DNA from: DATBSL01 sp964561785
Lineage (GTDB): Bacteria > Acidobacteriota > Vicinamibacteria > Fen-336
DNA length: 64,000 nt
Direction: 5' to 3'
Assembly: GCA_964561785.1 (NCBI GenBank)
Contig: CAZLRF010000005.1
Span: 1-64,000, forward strand
In this document: positions 35,520-44,505 of the stretch, in pieces
Layout: every line of letters starts with the position of its first letter
Position numbering within the stretch: position 1 is the first letter of the stretch
Translations under genes and position numbers: made by a program
Notes under the pieces: generated by a model
The model's input: the letters and a program-made list of their open reading frames with translations, nothing else
What the model was told of the DNA's origin: nothing
Databases searched by the model: none

Positions 35520-36683
35520 ATGAGCGACACCCTCGCCGCCCTTCTTCGCCCGGCCCTCGGCCTCGCCCTCGGGGCGCTCGCGCTGTCCACCGTCGTCCTC
35601 GCCGCAACGCCCGAGCGAATGACCGTCTACGTCGGCACCTACACCGACGGCACGAGCCGCGGGATCTACCGCTTCACCTTCGACCCCGCGAGCGGCTCCA
35701 TGGGTGAGCCCGTCCTCGCCGTCGAGACGAAGAACCCGTCCTTCCTCGCCCTGCACCCGAGCGGCCGCGTCCTCTACGCGGTGGGGGAGATCTCGAGCTT
35801 CGAGGGGCAGAAGACCGGAGCGGTGAGCGCCTTCGCGGTCGATGAGAAGACCGGCGACCTGACGCTCCTCAACCAGCAGGCGTCCGAAGGCGCGGGGCCG
35901 TGCCACCTGGTCGTCGACCGCGCGGGGCGGAACGTCCTCGTCGCGAACTACGGGGGCGCAACGGTGGCGGTCCTGCCGGTCGACGCCGACGGCCGGCTGA
36001 AGAAGGCCTCCTCCGTCCGTGTCCACGAGGGCTCCGGCCCGAACGCCGCGCGCCAGCGGGAGCCCCACGCCCACGGGATCTCCCTCGACGCCGCCGAGCG
36101 CTTCGCCCTCTCGCCCGACCTCGGGGCCGACCGCGTCTTCGTGTACCGCTACGACGGGGCGAAGGGGACCCTCGAGCCGCACGGCGCGGCGGTGCTCGAC
36201 CCCGGGTCAGGCCCCCGCCACCTCGCCTTCCACCCAGGGGGCAAGCACCTCTACGTGATCAACGAGCTTCTCTCCACGATCACCGCCTTCTCCTACGACG
36301 CGGCGAAGGGCGCGCTCGCGCCGCTGCAGACGGTCTCCACGCTGCCCGCCAGGTTCTCGGGGACGAGCTGGACGGCCGAGATCGAGGTCTCCCGCGACGG
36401 CCGCTTCGTCTACGGCTCGAACCGCGGCCACGACAGCCTCGCCGTGTTCTCCGTCGACCCGGCCACCGGCCGCCTGAGCGCGGCGGGCCACGCGCCGGTG
36501 GGAGGGACTTTCCCGCGCCACTTCGCGATCGACCCCACGGGCCGGTGGGTGCTCGCCGCCCACCAGAGCTCGGGGACGATCGCCGTCCTGAGGATCGACC
36601 CCGCGACCGGCGTCCCCGCCCTCACGGGGGCGCGACTGACGGTCGACAAGCCGGTGTGCCTCCTGCCGGTCCCGGGCCGCTGA
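35520..36683 (+). CDS. Secreted lactonase-family beta-propeller protein
   Basis: 387 residues of the 6-phosphogluconolactonase/YbhE seven-bladed propeller family. Signal peptide at residues about 10-29 (LGLALGALALSTVVLAA) predicts a periplasmic location, unlike cytosolic Pgl. MTVYVGTYTDGTSRGIYRF starts blade one; KNPSFLALHPSGRVLYAVGE, GPCHLVVDRAGRNVLVANYGG and PHAHGI follow. Because of export, a periplasmic sugar-lactone role is more likely than the pentose phosphate pathway. Confidence 0.85.
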   Translation: MSDTLAALLRPALGLALGALALSTVVLAATPERMTVYVGTYTDGTSRGIYRFTFDPASGSMGEPVLAVETKNPSFLALHPSGRVLYAVGEISSFEGQKTGAVSAFAVDEKTGDLTLLNQQASEGAGPCHLVVDRAGRNVLVANYGGATVAVLPVDADGRLKKASSVRVHEGSGPNAARQREPHAHGISLDAAERFALSPDLGADRVFVYRYDGAKGTLEPHGAAVLDPGSGPRHLAFHPGGKHLYVINELLSTITAFSYDAAKGALAPLQTVSTLPARFSGTSWTAEIEVSRDGRFVYGSNRGHDSLAVFSVDPATGRLSAAGHAPVGGTFPRHFAIDPTGRWVLAAHQSSGTIAVLRIDPATGVPALTGARLTVDKPVCLLPVPGR

Positions 36684-36690
36684 GGATCCC

Positions 36691-37968
36691 GTGCCGACCG
36701 CGCTCGACCCGAAGCTCGTCTGGGGCCTGGCCGCCGCCCTGCTCATCGGCGCCCTCGTCGGCATCGAGCGGGAGAGGAGCAAGGCCCTCTCCGGCAACGT
36801 GGGCATCGGCGGCGTCCGCACGTTCATCCTCTTCTCGCTGATCGGAGCGGTCTCGGCCTGGCTGTCGCTCGCCCTCGGCGACGCCTGGGTGTTCGTGTGC
36901 GCGGTGGGGGCGGTGGCCGCCCTCGCCGTGGCCGGCTACGTCGTCCAGGCCCGGGTGAAGCCGAACGCGGTCGGCCTCACCACCGAGACCGCCGCCATCG
37001 GCGTGTGCCTGCTCGGCGGCGCGTCGACCGCCGGGTTCCCCGAGGCGGCCCTCGCCGTCGGGATCGCCGTCTCGGCCGTGCTCGCCTACAAGGAGCCGAT
37101 GCACGGGCTCGTGGCGAAGCTCGGCCCCGACGACATCTCCGCCGGCGTCAAGCTCCTCGCCGCGACCTTCATCGTGCTGCCCCTCCTCCCCGCGTCCGCG
37201 ATCGACCCCTGGGGCGCTCTCGAGCTCCGCTCCCTGTGGACCCTGGTCATCCTGATCGCCTCGCTGTCGCTCGTGGGCTACGTGGCGACCCGTGCGCTCG
37301 GCCCCCGTCGGGGCACGGCGGTCACCGGGCTCTCGGGGGGCCTCGTTTCCTCCACCGCCGTCACCCTCGCCTTCGCGCGCCAGAGCCGGGACGAAGGCGG
37401 CAAGACCGACGACGCCCTCGCCGGGGGGCTCCTGACCGCGTGGGCGGTGATGACCGTGCGCATCGTCGTGATCGCGGCGATCCTGCACCCGCCCCTCGCG
37501 GCCCCCCTCCTCCTGCCCTTCGGGGCGATGACCGTGGTCACCCTCGGCGCCGCCGCCCTCTTCCTGGGCCGGGCCCGCGGGGAGGAGCCGGCGGCGGCGG
37601 GTCCGGTGGGCCTCAAGAACCCGTTCAGCCTCACCGCCGCCGTGAAGTTCGGCCTCCTCTTCGCGGTGGTCCTCCTCGTGGTGGCCGGGGTCGAGCGCTA
37701 CTTCCAGGGTCGCGGCTACTTCCTCGTCGCCGCCCTCGCCGGCCTCACCGACGTCGACGCGATCACCCTGTCGATGGCGAGCCTCGCCCGCGGCGGCGGC
37801 GTGCCCCTCCCGACCGCCGCCTCCGCCCTCGTCCTGGCTGCGCTGTCGAATACGATCGTCAAGTGCGGCCTGGTCGTGGCCACCGCCGGCACGAAGCTGC
37901 GACGGTCCATCGTCCTCGTCACCGCCGTCCTCCTCGTGGTCGGCGCGGCCTCGATCTTTCTCGCCTGA
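36691..37968 (+). CDS. MgtC/SapB-DUF4010 membrane protein
   Basis: 425 residues, roughly twelve hydrophobic helices. N-terminal MgtC/SapB-like domain (ALLIGALVGIERER, GGVRTFILFSLIGA) then DUF4010 (VTGLSGGLVSSTAVTLAFARQS, ALAGLTDVDAITLSMAS). Proposed for this family: transport or sensing of divalent cations; not demonstrated. Starts at GTG seven bases after the lactonase stop, so probably co-transcribed with it. Confidence 0.88.
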   Translation: MPTALDPKLVWGLAAALLIGALVGIERERSKALSGNVGIGGVRTFILFSLIGAVSAWLSLALGDAWVFVCAVGAVAALAVAGYVVQARVKPNAVGLTTETAAIGVCLLGGASTAGFPEAALAVGIAVSAVLAYKEPMHGLVAKLGPDDISAGVKLLAATFIVLPLLPASAIDPWGALELRSLWTLVILIASLSLVGYVATRALGPRRGTAVTGLSGGLVSSTAVTLAFARQSRDEGGKTDDALAGGLLTAWAVMTVRIVVIAAILHPPLAAPLLLPFGAMTVVTLGAAALFLGRARGEEPAAAGPVGLKNPFSLTAAVKFGLLFAVVLLVVAGVERYFQGRGYFLVAALAGLTDVDAITLSMASLARGGGVPLPTAASALVLAALSNTIVKCGLVVATAGTKLRRSIVLVTAVLLVVGAASIFLA

Positions 37969-37976
37969 GGGGGCGG

Positions 37977-38558
37977 CTACTCCAGCCGATAGCCGACGAG
38001 CACGAACCGGCCCTCGTCCTGCTTCTCCTTCACGGGAACGGACGCCGCCGGCTGGCCGCTCGCCCCGTCGCGCAGGACGAGGTTGTAGGCGTGGCCCTCC
38101 GACGTCGACCACTCGACCACGTAGAGCGCGCCGCTCTGGTCGATCGGGAGGTCGACCCCGCTCACGTCCGGCGTGAGCTCGACGTCGGCCACCGTCCGCA
38201 CCGCGCCCGCCTCGACCCGGCGCACCTTCAGCGTCACCGTGTCGTGGCGGAGGAACGACTCCACCTCGACGCGGGGGGCGAAGACGGCCGTGCGGGCGAC
38301 GCCGAGGCGGTCCGACCCGGGGGGCGGGGCGGCGAGGAACGGCGCGGCCACCGGCTGGGGGCGATCCTTGAGCTCACGAAGGTCCTCGCGCGTCGCGGCG
38401 AGCTCCTCGCGCACCGTGCCGAGCAGGGCGTCGCGCTCGCGCAGGGCGCCGTGGAGGAGGGCGAGCTGCCGCTCGAGGCGGGCGACCTCGGAGCGCAGGG
38501 CGTCCGTCTCCTGCGGCGCGGCGAGGAGGAGGAGGGTGAGGGAGACGAGGGGGGCCAT
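37977..38558 (-). CDS. Secreted coiled-coil protein, unknown function
   Basis: 193 residues: a short signal peptide (LVSLTLLLLAAP), a coiled-coil of about 45 residues (ALRSEVARLERQLALLHGAL onward), then a beta-rich C-terminal domain of about 110 residues. Not a family I recognise. ATG 38558 is chosen because TAGAAT lies five bases upstream, implying a leaderless message, and the signal peptide begins there. Divergent from the spermidine-synthase-like gene. Confidence 0.65.
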   Translation of the reverse strand: MAPLVSLTLLLLAAPQETDALRSEVARLERQLALLHGALRERDALLGTVREELAATREDLRELKDRPQPVAAPFLAAPPPGSDRLGVARTAVFAPRVEVESFLRHDTVTLKVRRVEAGAVRTVADVELTPDVSGVDLPIDQSGALYVVEWSTSEGHAYNLVLRDGASGQPAASVPVKEKQDEGRFVLVGYRLE

Positions 38559-38604
38559 GGTCGATTCTAGACCCGCCTTGCAGGCGGAGGGCCGAGAGGG
38601 CACG

Positions 38605-40836
38605 ATGGCGGTCCCCATGGCGCTCCTCGGCCTCGCCTTCTTCCTGAGCGGAGCGGCCGCCCTCGTCTACCAGGTCGTGTGGCAGCGCATCCTGACCCTG
38701 CACACCGGCATCGGGGTCGTGTCCGTCTCGCTGATCGTGGCCGCCTTCATGGCCGGGCTCGGCCTCGGCAGCCACCTGGGCGGCGTGCTGAGCGCGCGCG
38801 TCTCGCCGCGGCGGGCCCTGCGCCTGTTCGCGCTCCTCGAGCTCGCGATCGCTGCGTTCGCCGCGGTGAGCTGCCGCCTCTACTACGAGGGCCTCGCCGC
38901 CTTCGCCGCACCACTCTACGCCACGACGGCGGGATCGGCGGCGGCCCACTTCCTCGCCTTCGTGCTGCCCACCACGCTCATGGGGATGTCGCTGCCCTTC
39001 CTCGTGCGGGCCACGGTGCGGGAGACCGCCTCCGCCCCGCGGGTCATCGCGTTCCTCTACGGGACGAACGTGCTCGGCGCCGCGACCGGCGCGCTCGTCG
39101 CCCCGTGGGTCCTCGTCCGCTTCCTCGGCATGGAGGGGGCGGCGCACGCCGCGGCGGGGGCCAACCTCCTGGCGGGGGCGGCCGCTCTCGCCGTGGGCGC
39201 GAGAGGGGAGCACCCCACGCCCCCCCCGGGGCGATCCGAGGCGGCGCCGTTGGTCGTGGCGGAGTCGGACCGGGCCCCGCTCGGCCTGTGGGCGGCGCTC
39301 TACGCGCTGTCGGGCTTCGTCGCCCTCTCGCTCGAGGTCGCCTGGTTCCGCCTCGTGGACGTCGGCGTCAAGAGCACGGCCTTCACGTTCGGCACGGTGC
39401 TGTGCATCTACCTCCTGGGTCTCGGCTCGGGCAGCCTCGTCGGGGGCCTGCGCGCCTCGCGCCTGCGCCGACCTCTCGCCGCCTTCCTCGACTACCAGCT
39501 CCTCCTGCTCTGCGTGGCGGGCGCCGCGGTCGTGCTCCTCGCCTCGCTTCCCCCGGACACCCCCGTCTACCGCTGGCTCTTCGAGTACTGGCGGCAGGAG
39601 CCCTTCTTCTCCCTCGGCTCCGACTGGGACGCGGGCGCGCTCCTCCGGCTCTATGCGCTCCTTCCCCTCGCCCTGTTCGGCCTGCCGACCGTCCTCATGG
39701 GGCTGTCCTTCGCCGCGCTGCAGCGGGCCGTGCAGGACGACCCCGTCTCGAGCGGCCGCAAGGTGGGTCTCCTCCAGGCCGCGAACATCGCGGGCTGCGC
39801 CGCGGGGAGCCTCGTGACCGGCCTCGTCCTCCTCGAGCGGCTCGGCACCGCGGGGACGCTCCGCCTGCTCGTGGCGGGGGGCGGCCTCGCGTTCCTCCTC
39901 GCGCGGGCCGCGACCGTCGGCCTGTCCCGGGGCGCCCTCGCGCGGGCCCTCGCCGTCGTCCTCGTGGTCCTCGCCCTGCCGCACAACGCGGCGCTGTGGA
40001 AGCGCCTGCACGGCGTCAGCGCCGCGCGGCCGCCGTCGTTCGTCGGAGAGGACGCGAGCGCGGTGAGCGTCATCGTGCCCGGGGTCGAGGGGCGATGGCG
40101 CGTCGCGGTCAACGGCCTGCCCCACAGCTGGCTGCCCTTCGACGGCATCCACACGCTGCTCGGGGTGCTGCCCGCCCTCATCCACCCCGAACCGCGCGAG
40201 GTCGCGGTCGTCGGCCTCGGGTCCGGCGAGACCGCCTGGGCGGTCTCCTGCCGGCCGGAGACCCGGTCGGTCCGCGTCTTCGAGATCGCCGCCTCGCAAC
40301 CCCGCCTCCTCGAGGAGGTCACGGCCGCCGCGCCCCTTCCCGCCCTCCTCGAGCTGCTGTCGGACCCGCGTCTCGGCATCGAGGCGGCGGACGGGCGGCG
40401 GGCCCTCGCCCGCGACGATCGCCGCTACGACGTCGTCCAGGTCGACGCGATGTTCCGCACGAGCACGGGCTCGGGCAACCTCTACTCGCTGGAGTTCTTC
40501 CGGCTCTGCGCGAGCCGGCTACGGAGCGGAGGCATCGTGTGCACGCAGAAGCCGAGCCGGAGGGTGGGGCTGACGTTCGCGGAGGCGCTTCCTCACGCCA
40601 TCGACTTCGGCACGATCCTCGTCGGGAGCAACGAGGCGCTGCCCATCGACCCCGTGGCCTGGGAGGCCCGGCTCCTGCGCCCGGAGGTCGCCCGCCGCTT
40701 CGACGCCCGGACCCTGGCCGGCATCCGGGAGCGCCTGCGGGACGCCGTTCCCGCCCGCCGCAACCCCGACCCGCGCGTGGGCTTCAACCGCGACCTGTTC
40801 CCGCGGGACGAGTTCGCCACCCCCGCGCCCTGGTGA
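38605..40836 (+). CDS. Membrane protein fused to a spermidine synthase-like domain
   Basis: 743 residues. The N-terminal part (about 1-470) has about ten to twelve hydrophobic helices, starting ALLGLAFFLSGAAALVYQVVWQR, a pattern found in the fused MFS-like/spermidine-synthase proteins. The C-terminal part is a Rossmann domain: VAVVGLGSGETAW, an acidic residue at VRVFEIA, and YDVVQVDAMF. The usual polyamine-synthase active-site residues are not all evident, so aminopropyl transfer is doubtful. ATG 38605 is preferred because the membrane domain begins there. Confidence 0.85.
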   Translation: MAVPMALLGLAFFLSGAAALVYQVVWQRILTLHTGIGVVSVSLIVAAFMAGLGLGSHLGGVLSARVSPRRALRLFALLELAIAAFAAVSCRLYYEGLAAFAAPLYATTAGSAAAHFLAFVLPTTLMGMSLPFLVRATVRETASAPRVIAFLYGTNVLGAATGALVAPWVLVRFLGMEGAAHAAAGANLLAGAAALAVGARGEHPTPPPGRSEAAPLVVAESDRAPLGLWAALYALSGFVALSLEVAWFRLVDVGVKSTAFTFGTVLCIYLLGLGSGSLVGGLRASRLRRPLAAFLDYQLLLLCVAGAAVVLLASLPPDTPVYRWLFEYWRQEPFFSLGSDWDAGALLRLYALLPLALFGLPTVLMGLSFAALQRAVQDDPVSSGRKVGLLQAANIAGCAAGSLVTGLVLLERLGTAGTLRLLVAGGGLAFLLARAATVGLSRGALARALAVVLVVLALPHNAALWKRLHGVSAARPPSFVGEDASAVSVIVPGVEGRWRVAVNGLPHSWLPFDGIHTLLGVLPALIHPEPREVAVVGLGSGETAWAVSCRPETRSVRVFEIAASQPRLLEEVTAAAPLPALLELLSDPRLGIEAADGRRALARDDRRYDVVQVDAMFRTSTGSGNLYSLEFFRLCASRLRSGGIVCTQKPSRRVGLTFAEALPHAIDFGTILVGSNEALPIDPVAWEARLLRPEVARRFDARTLAGIRERLRDAVPARRNPDPRVGFNRDLFPRDEFATPAPW

Positions 40837-40851
40837 GCCGGGGCGGGCGGG

Positions 40852-41790
40852 CTACCGGAGCAGCAGCGCCTTCCAGTCGGGGGCCTTCGGCGTGGGCTCG
40901 CCGGAGAGCGCCTTCTCCACCGCGAACGCCGCCATCTTCTCCACCGCCCAGGGGAAGTGCGCGTCTTTGAGGCTGCGGTAGTCGAGGTCGGGGGTGTAGT
41001 TCGTGAGGTCGATCCCGTAGAACCTCCCGTCCTTCACCGCGAACTCGAGCGCGTTCATGTCGTAGCCGAGGGCCTGGTTGTACTTCAAGGAGAGCTCCTC
41101 CGCCCGCTCGCGCAGGGCCCGCGGCAGCACGTCGTAGTCCTGGTTGTAGCCGCCCATGCCCCCGGGAGCGGGATCGTACCGGATCGCGCGCGCCCAGCGG
41201 CGGCCGATCGTCGGCACGCGGACGTAGGTGTCCCAGGAGATGAACTCCTGCAGCATCATGGTGAGCGTCCCTGACTCGTTGTAGTGGTGCAGCAGCTCGT
41301 CGAGGGAGTGGATCTTGTGGACGTTCTTCCAGCCGCCCCCGAACGCGGGCTTCATGATGCACGGGCAGCCCACGTAGTCGAGGTACATCGAGAAGTCGGT
41401 CGGCCACAGGTTGCGCAGGCTCTCGGCGGTGACGTCGTCCACGAAGGAGCGGTTCGGGAGGACGACCGTCTTCGGCTCGACGATGTCCAGCTTCTCCGCG
41501 GCGGCGTAGCCGAAGAACTTGTCGTCGGCGGTGCGCCAGAAGATGTTGTTGATGCAGTAGGTGCCCTGCAGGGCCGCCATCTTGAGGTAGACCGAGTAGT
41601 ACGGGACCTCGTGGCTCATCCGGTCGAGGATCACGCGGTAGGGCACTGGCTCGTTGAGCTTGGTGCCCCCGAGGTGGACGAACTCCGCGGTCACCCCCTT
41701 GGCCATCGCGTTCACCTTCGCGATGAAGGCGTCGGGGAAGGAGTTCTCCCGCCCGCGCAGGACGCCGATGCGCACGTCGCTCTCCGCCAT
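40852..41790 (-). CDS. ATP-grasp domain protein, unknown product
   Basis: 312 residues. RIGVLRGRENSFPDAFIAKVN at the start, CPCIMKPAFGGGWKNVHKI for nucleotide binding, and GYDMNALEFAVKDGRFYGIDLTN for the metal-binding end of an ATP-grasp fold. It is expected to form an amide or peptide-like bond, but no carrier protein or partner enzyme is beside it. ATG 41790 has GAGGTGAG upstream and TAGAAT further back at 41820-41815. Confidence 0.75.
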   Translation of the reverse strand: MAESDVRIGVLRGRENSFPDAFIAKVNAMAKGVTAEFVHLGGTKLNEPVPYRVILDRMSHEVPYYSVYLKMAALQGTYCINNIFWRTADDKFFGYAAAEKLDIVEPKTVVLPNRSFVDDVTAESLRNLWPTDFSMYLDYVGCPCIMKPAFGGGWKNVHKIHSLDELLHHYNESGTLTMMLQEFISWDTYVRVPTIGRRWARAIRYDPAPGGMGGYNQDYDVLPRALRERAEELSLKYNQALGYDMNALEFAVKDGRFYGIDLTNYTPDLDYRSLKDAHFPWAVEKMAAFAVEKALSGEPTPKAPDWKALLLR

Positions 41791-41926
41791 GGCCCTCACC
41801 TCGCTCGCGGCGGATTCTAGCACCCGCTCGGAGAACAGCCTCGACCGCGCCGCCTCCGAGATCGCGAGGACGGCCTCGGCCCGCCTTCGAGTGGCGCGAC
41901 CCGGTCCTCGGGATGGAGTGACCCGC

Positions 41927-42634
41927 CTACGGTGCGACCGGGCTCAGGCGGATCGTCTGTCCGAGCGCGCCCGCGAGGACCATGTATCCCCAGAACGCGG
42001 CCGGGAAGACCCCCACGCAGCACAGCAGGAACCCGAGCTGGGAGAGGAACGACGCGACGAGGTAGGCGACCAGGCCGAGCAGGTAGTTCCCCAGGTTCGC
42101 GCGGATGAAGCCGAGGACCTCCCGCCAGGCGAAGCCGTCCGCCACCGTGCCCCGCATCGCGGAGCGGGCGAGCGCGGCGGGCAGGTACACGGCGAGGGCC
42201 AGCGAGAAGAGGATCACGAGGCCGTAGAAGGCCACGACCCCGAGCGCCCCGAACGCGGCCACGGCGTCGGATGCCCCGCTCCCGGAGCCGGAGAGCAGGA
42301 CGGCCGGCACGAGGAGCGCCCCCAGCGGCAGCGCGACCACCACCACGACCGCGAGCGAGTAGAGCAGGTACACCGCGGTCAGGCGCAGGCCCTCCCCGAA
42401 CAGCCCGCCGAGGTCGTCCCAGTCGGGCATCGGACGGGCCGCTCCCGCCGCCACGTTGCGCAGGGTGCGGGCGAAGTACCCGAGGACGAAGGGCACTCCG
42501 ACGAGCAGCGCGCAGGCGAGGGTGAAGGCCCCTCCGATCAGGACCTTCTTCACCCACTCCGGGTCCTCCGTCACGAACGTGAACGCGCGGCCGAAGTCGA
42601 TCGAGCCGGCGGGGGCGGGCGTCGGGGTGGCCAT
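41927..42634 (-). CDS. DUF4013 membrane protein
   Basis: 235 residues with about six hydrophobic helices. DFGRAFTFVTEDPEWVKKVLIGG at the N-terminus and MPDWDDLGGLFGEGLRL are typical of DUF4013. Function unknown. Single-gene unit; the 130 bases between it and the ATP-grasp gene hold no recognisable gene. Confidence 0.88.
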   Translation of the reverse strand: MATPTPAPAGSIDFGRAFTFVTEDPEWVKKVLIGGAFTLACALLVGVPFVLGYFARTLRNVAAGAARPMPDWDDLGGLFGEGLRLTAVYLLYSLAVVVVVALPLGALLVPAVLLSGSGSGASDAVAAFGALGVVAFYGLVILFSLALAVYLPAALARSAMRGTVADGFAWREVLGFIRANLGNYLLGLVAYLVASFLSQLGFLLCCVGVFPAAFWGYMVLAGALGQTIRLSPVAP

Positions 42635-42769
42635 GTCGGTCTCCTCCTCGCAGGGGACGAGCGAAGCTAAACCGGCGGGCGGCCCGCGTCAATCGCGGGC
42701 CCGTGTGACGCGGGGCACGTTCGGCGAGCGAGGGTGCGGTGCTACGCTTCGAGCGTTTCCGGAGCCGCC

Positions 42770-43072
42770 ATGAGCACCCCTCGACGTGGGTTCCTGAAGA
42801 CGCTCGCCGCCGCCCCGGCCGCCCTCGGCGTCGCCCCCCCCGCCGTCTCGTCCCGCGAGGCGGCCGGGCAGGCGCTCGCCGAGTCCGTCGTGCGCGAGCT
42901 GGGGGCGGAGCTCGGCGCCGCCGAGCGCGATGCGCTCGCAAAGAGGGTGACCCGTGGGCTCGAGGCGGCCGCCCGCCTGCGGGAGGCGGCCCGGCTCACC
43001 AACGCCGACGCCCCCGTCAACCGCTTCGAGGCCCGCCCGCCGGCGCCCGGGCGGGCGGGAGACCACCGTTGA
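42770..43072 (+). CDS. Small Tat-exported protein
   Basis: 100 residues from ATG 42770 with a twin-arginine signal (TPRRGFLKTL) and hydrophobic stretch. The mature part of about 65 residues is helical and Ala/Glu/Arg-rich (VRELGAELGAAERDALAKR). No family recognised. Its stop overlaps the amidase start (TTGA), so it may be exported for a job connected with the amidase, or the amidase may use the leader protein as a partner (inference). Confidence 0.65.
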   Translation: MSTPRRGFLKTLAAAPAALGVAPPAVSSREAAGQALAESVVRELGAELGAAERDALAKRVTRGLEAAARLREAARLTNADAPVNRFEARPPAPGRAGDHR

Positions 43073-44487
43073 TCGGCGAGGAGGTGCTCTTCGCGCCGAT
43101 CCGGGAGATCGGCGCCCACCTGCGCGCGCGGCGCGTCTCCGCGCTCGACCTCGCGGAGTGGTCGATGCGCCGGCTGGAGACGATCGGGCCGCGCCTGGGC
43201 GCGGTGGTCACGGTGACCCGCCAGCGGGCGCTGGCCGAGGCTCACCGCGCCCACCAGGAGCTGCTCGCGGGGAAGGACCGCGGGCCGCTTCACGGCATCC
43301 CCTACGGGGCCAAGGACCTGCTCGCGACGAGGGGCATCGCGACGACGTGGGGCGCCCTCCCACTGCGCGAGCAGGTCTTCGACCACGACGCGACGGCGAT
43401 CGCGCGGCTCGAGGAGGCGGGGGCCGTGCTCGTGGCGAAGCTCGCCCTGGTCGAGCTCGCGGGGGCCTTCGGCTACAACAACCCCGACGCGAGCTTCACC
43501 GGGCCGGGACGCACCCCGTGGAACCCCGACCACTGGAGCGGGGGGTCCTCGAGCGGCTCCGCGGCGGCGGTGGCCGCCGGCCTCGTCGCGTTCGCGATCG
43601 GCAGCGAGACCTCGGGGTCGATCCTGACCCCGGCCGCCTTCTGCGGGGTGAGCGGCCTGCGGCCCACCTACGGGCTCGTGTCCCGCCACGGGGCGATGGC
43701 CCTCAGCTGGACGCTCGACAAGCTCGGCCCCCTCGCCCGCGGCGCCGAGGACTGCGCGCTCGTCCTCGCGGCGATCGCCGGCCCGGACCCCGAAGACCCC
43801 ACCACCGGCGAGACGTTCCGCTACCGCGAGCGTTCCTCCCGGCGCCGTCGCTTCAGGGTGGGGGTGCTGCGCCACGCGGCGGCGGGGGCGGAGCCGGAGG
43901 TCGAGGCCCGCTTCGCCGAGGCGCTGAGCGTCCTGCGCGACGTCGCCGACCTCGACGAGGACGTCCCCTTCCCCGAGCTGCCCTACCGCGAGGCGGTCTC
44001 GCTGATCGTCGCCGCGGAGGGCGCCTCCGCCCTGCGCGAGATCGTCGAGAGCGGCAAGGTCCGGCAGCTGCGCGACCCCGCGGACCGCCTGGGCGGCTAC
44101 GCGATCCTGGCGACGCGCGCCGTCGACTACATCGACGCGATGCGGGCGCGGGTCCGCATGCGGAAGGAGCTCGACGCGCTGCTCGCCGGCTACGACGCGG
44201 TCGTCGCTCCCACGCGCGGCGGCGTCGCGCCCCCGATCGGCCGGGACTTCGACGCGGCGGCGCCGGGCGCGCCGGCCGCCACCGCTCCCCGCCCGCCGGC
44301 CACCATCCCCGCCGGCAACCTCGCCGGGCTGCCGGCGCTCGCCCTCCCGATGGGCTTCGGGAGGGACGGCCTGCCGGTGTCGCTGCAGCTGCTGGGGCGA
44401 GCGTTCTCCGAGGAGACGCTCGTGGCGATCGGCTCCGCCTACCAGGAGATGACGGACTGGCACCGGCGCCGACCCCCGGGCGTCTAG
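43069..44487 (+). CDS. Amidase signature family hydrolase
   Basis: 472 residues from TTG 43069. Catalytic Lys near residue 81 (YGAKDLL), GGSSSGSAAAVAAG (about 157-170) with the cis-Ser, and the nucleophile in IGSETSGSIL (about 177-186), the Ser-cisSer-Lys triad of GatA-like amidases. It lacks gatB/gatC neighbours, so it is a free-standing amidase rather than the tRNA amidotransferase. No signal peptide. Substrate unknown. Confidence 0.9.
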   Translation: MIGEEVLFAPIREIGAHLRARRVSALDLAEWSMRRLETIGPRLGAVVTVTRQRALAEAHRAHQELLAGKDRGPLHGIPYGAKDLLATRGIATTWGALPLREQVFDHDATAIARLEEAGAVLVAKLALVELAGAFGYNNPDASFTGPGRTPWNPDHWSGGSSSGSAAAVAAGLVAFAIGSETSGSILTPAAFCGVSGLRPTYGLVSRHGAMALSWTLDKLGPLARGAEDCALVLAAIAGPDPEDPTTGETFRYRERSSRRRRFRVGVLRHAAAGAEPEVEARFAEALSVLRDVADLDEDVPFPELPYREAVSLIVAAEGASALREIVESGKVRQLRDPADRLGGYAILATRAVDYIDAMRARVRMRKELDALLAGYDAVVAPTRGGVAPPIGRDFDAAAPGAPAATAPRPPATIPAGNLAGLPALALPMGFGRDGLPVSLQLLGRAFSEETLVAIGSAYQEMTDWHRRRPPGV

Positions 44488-44505
44488 CCCGGGAACGGCG
44501 TCCGA

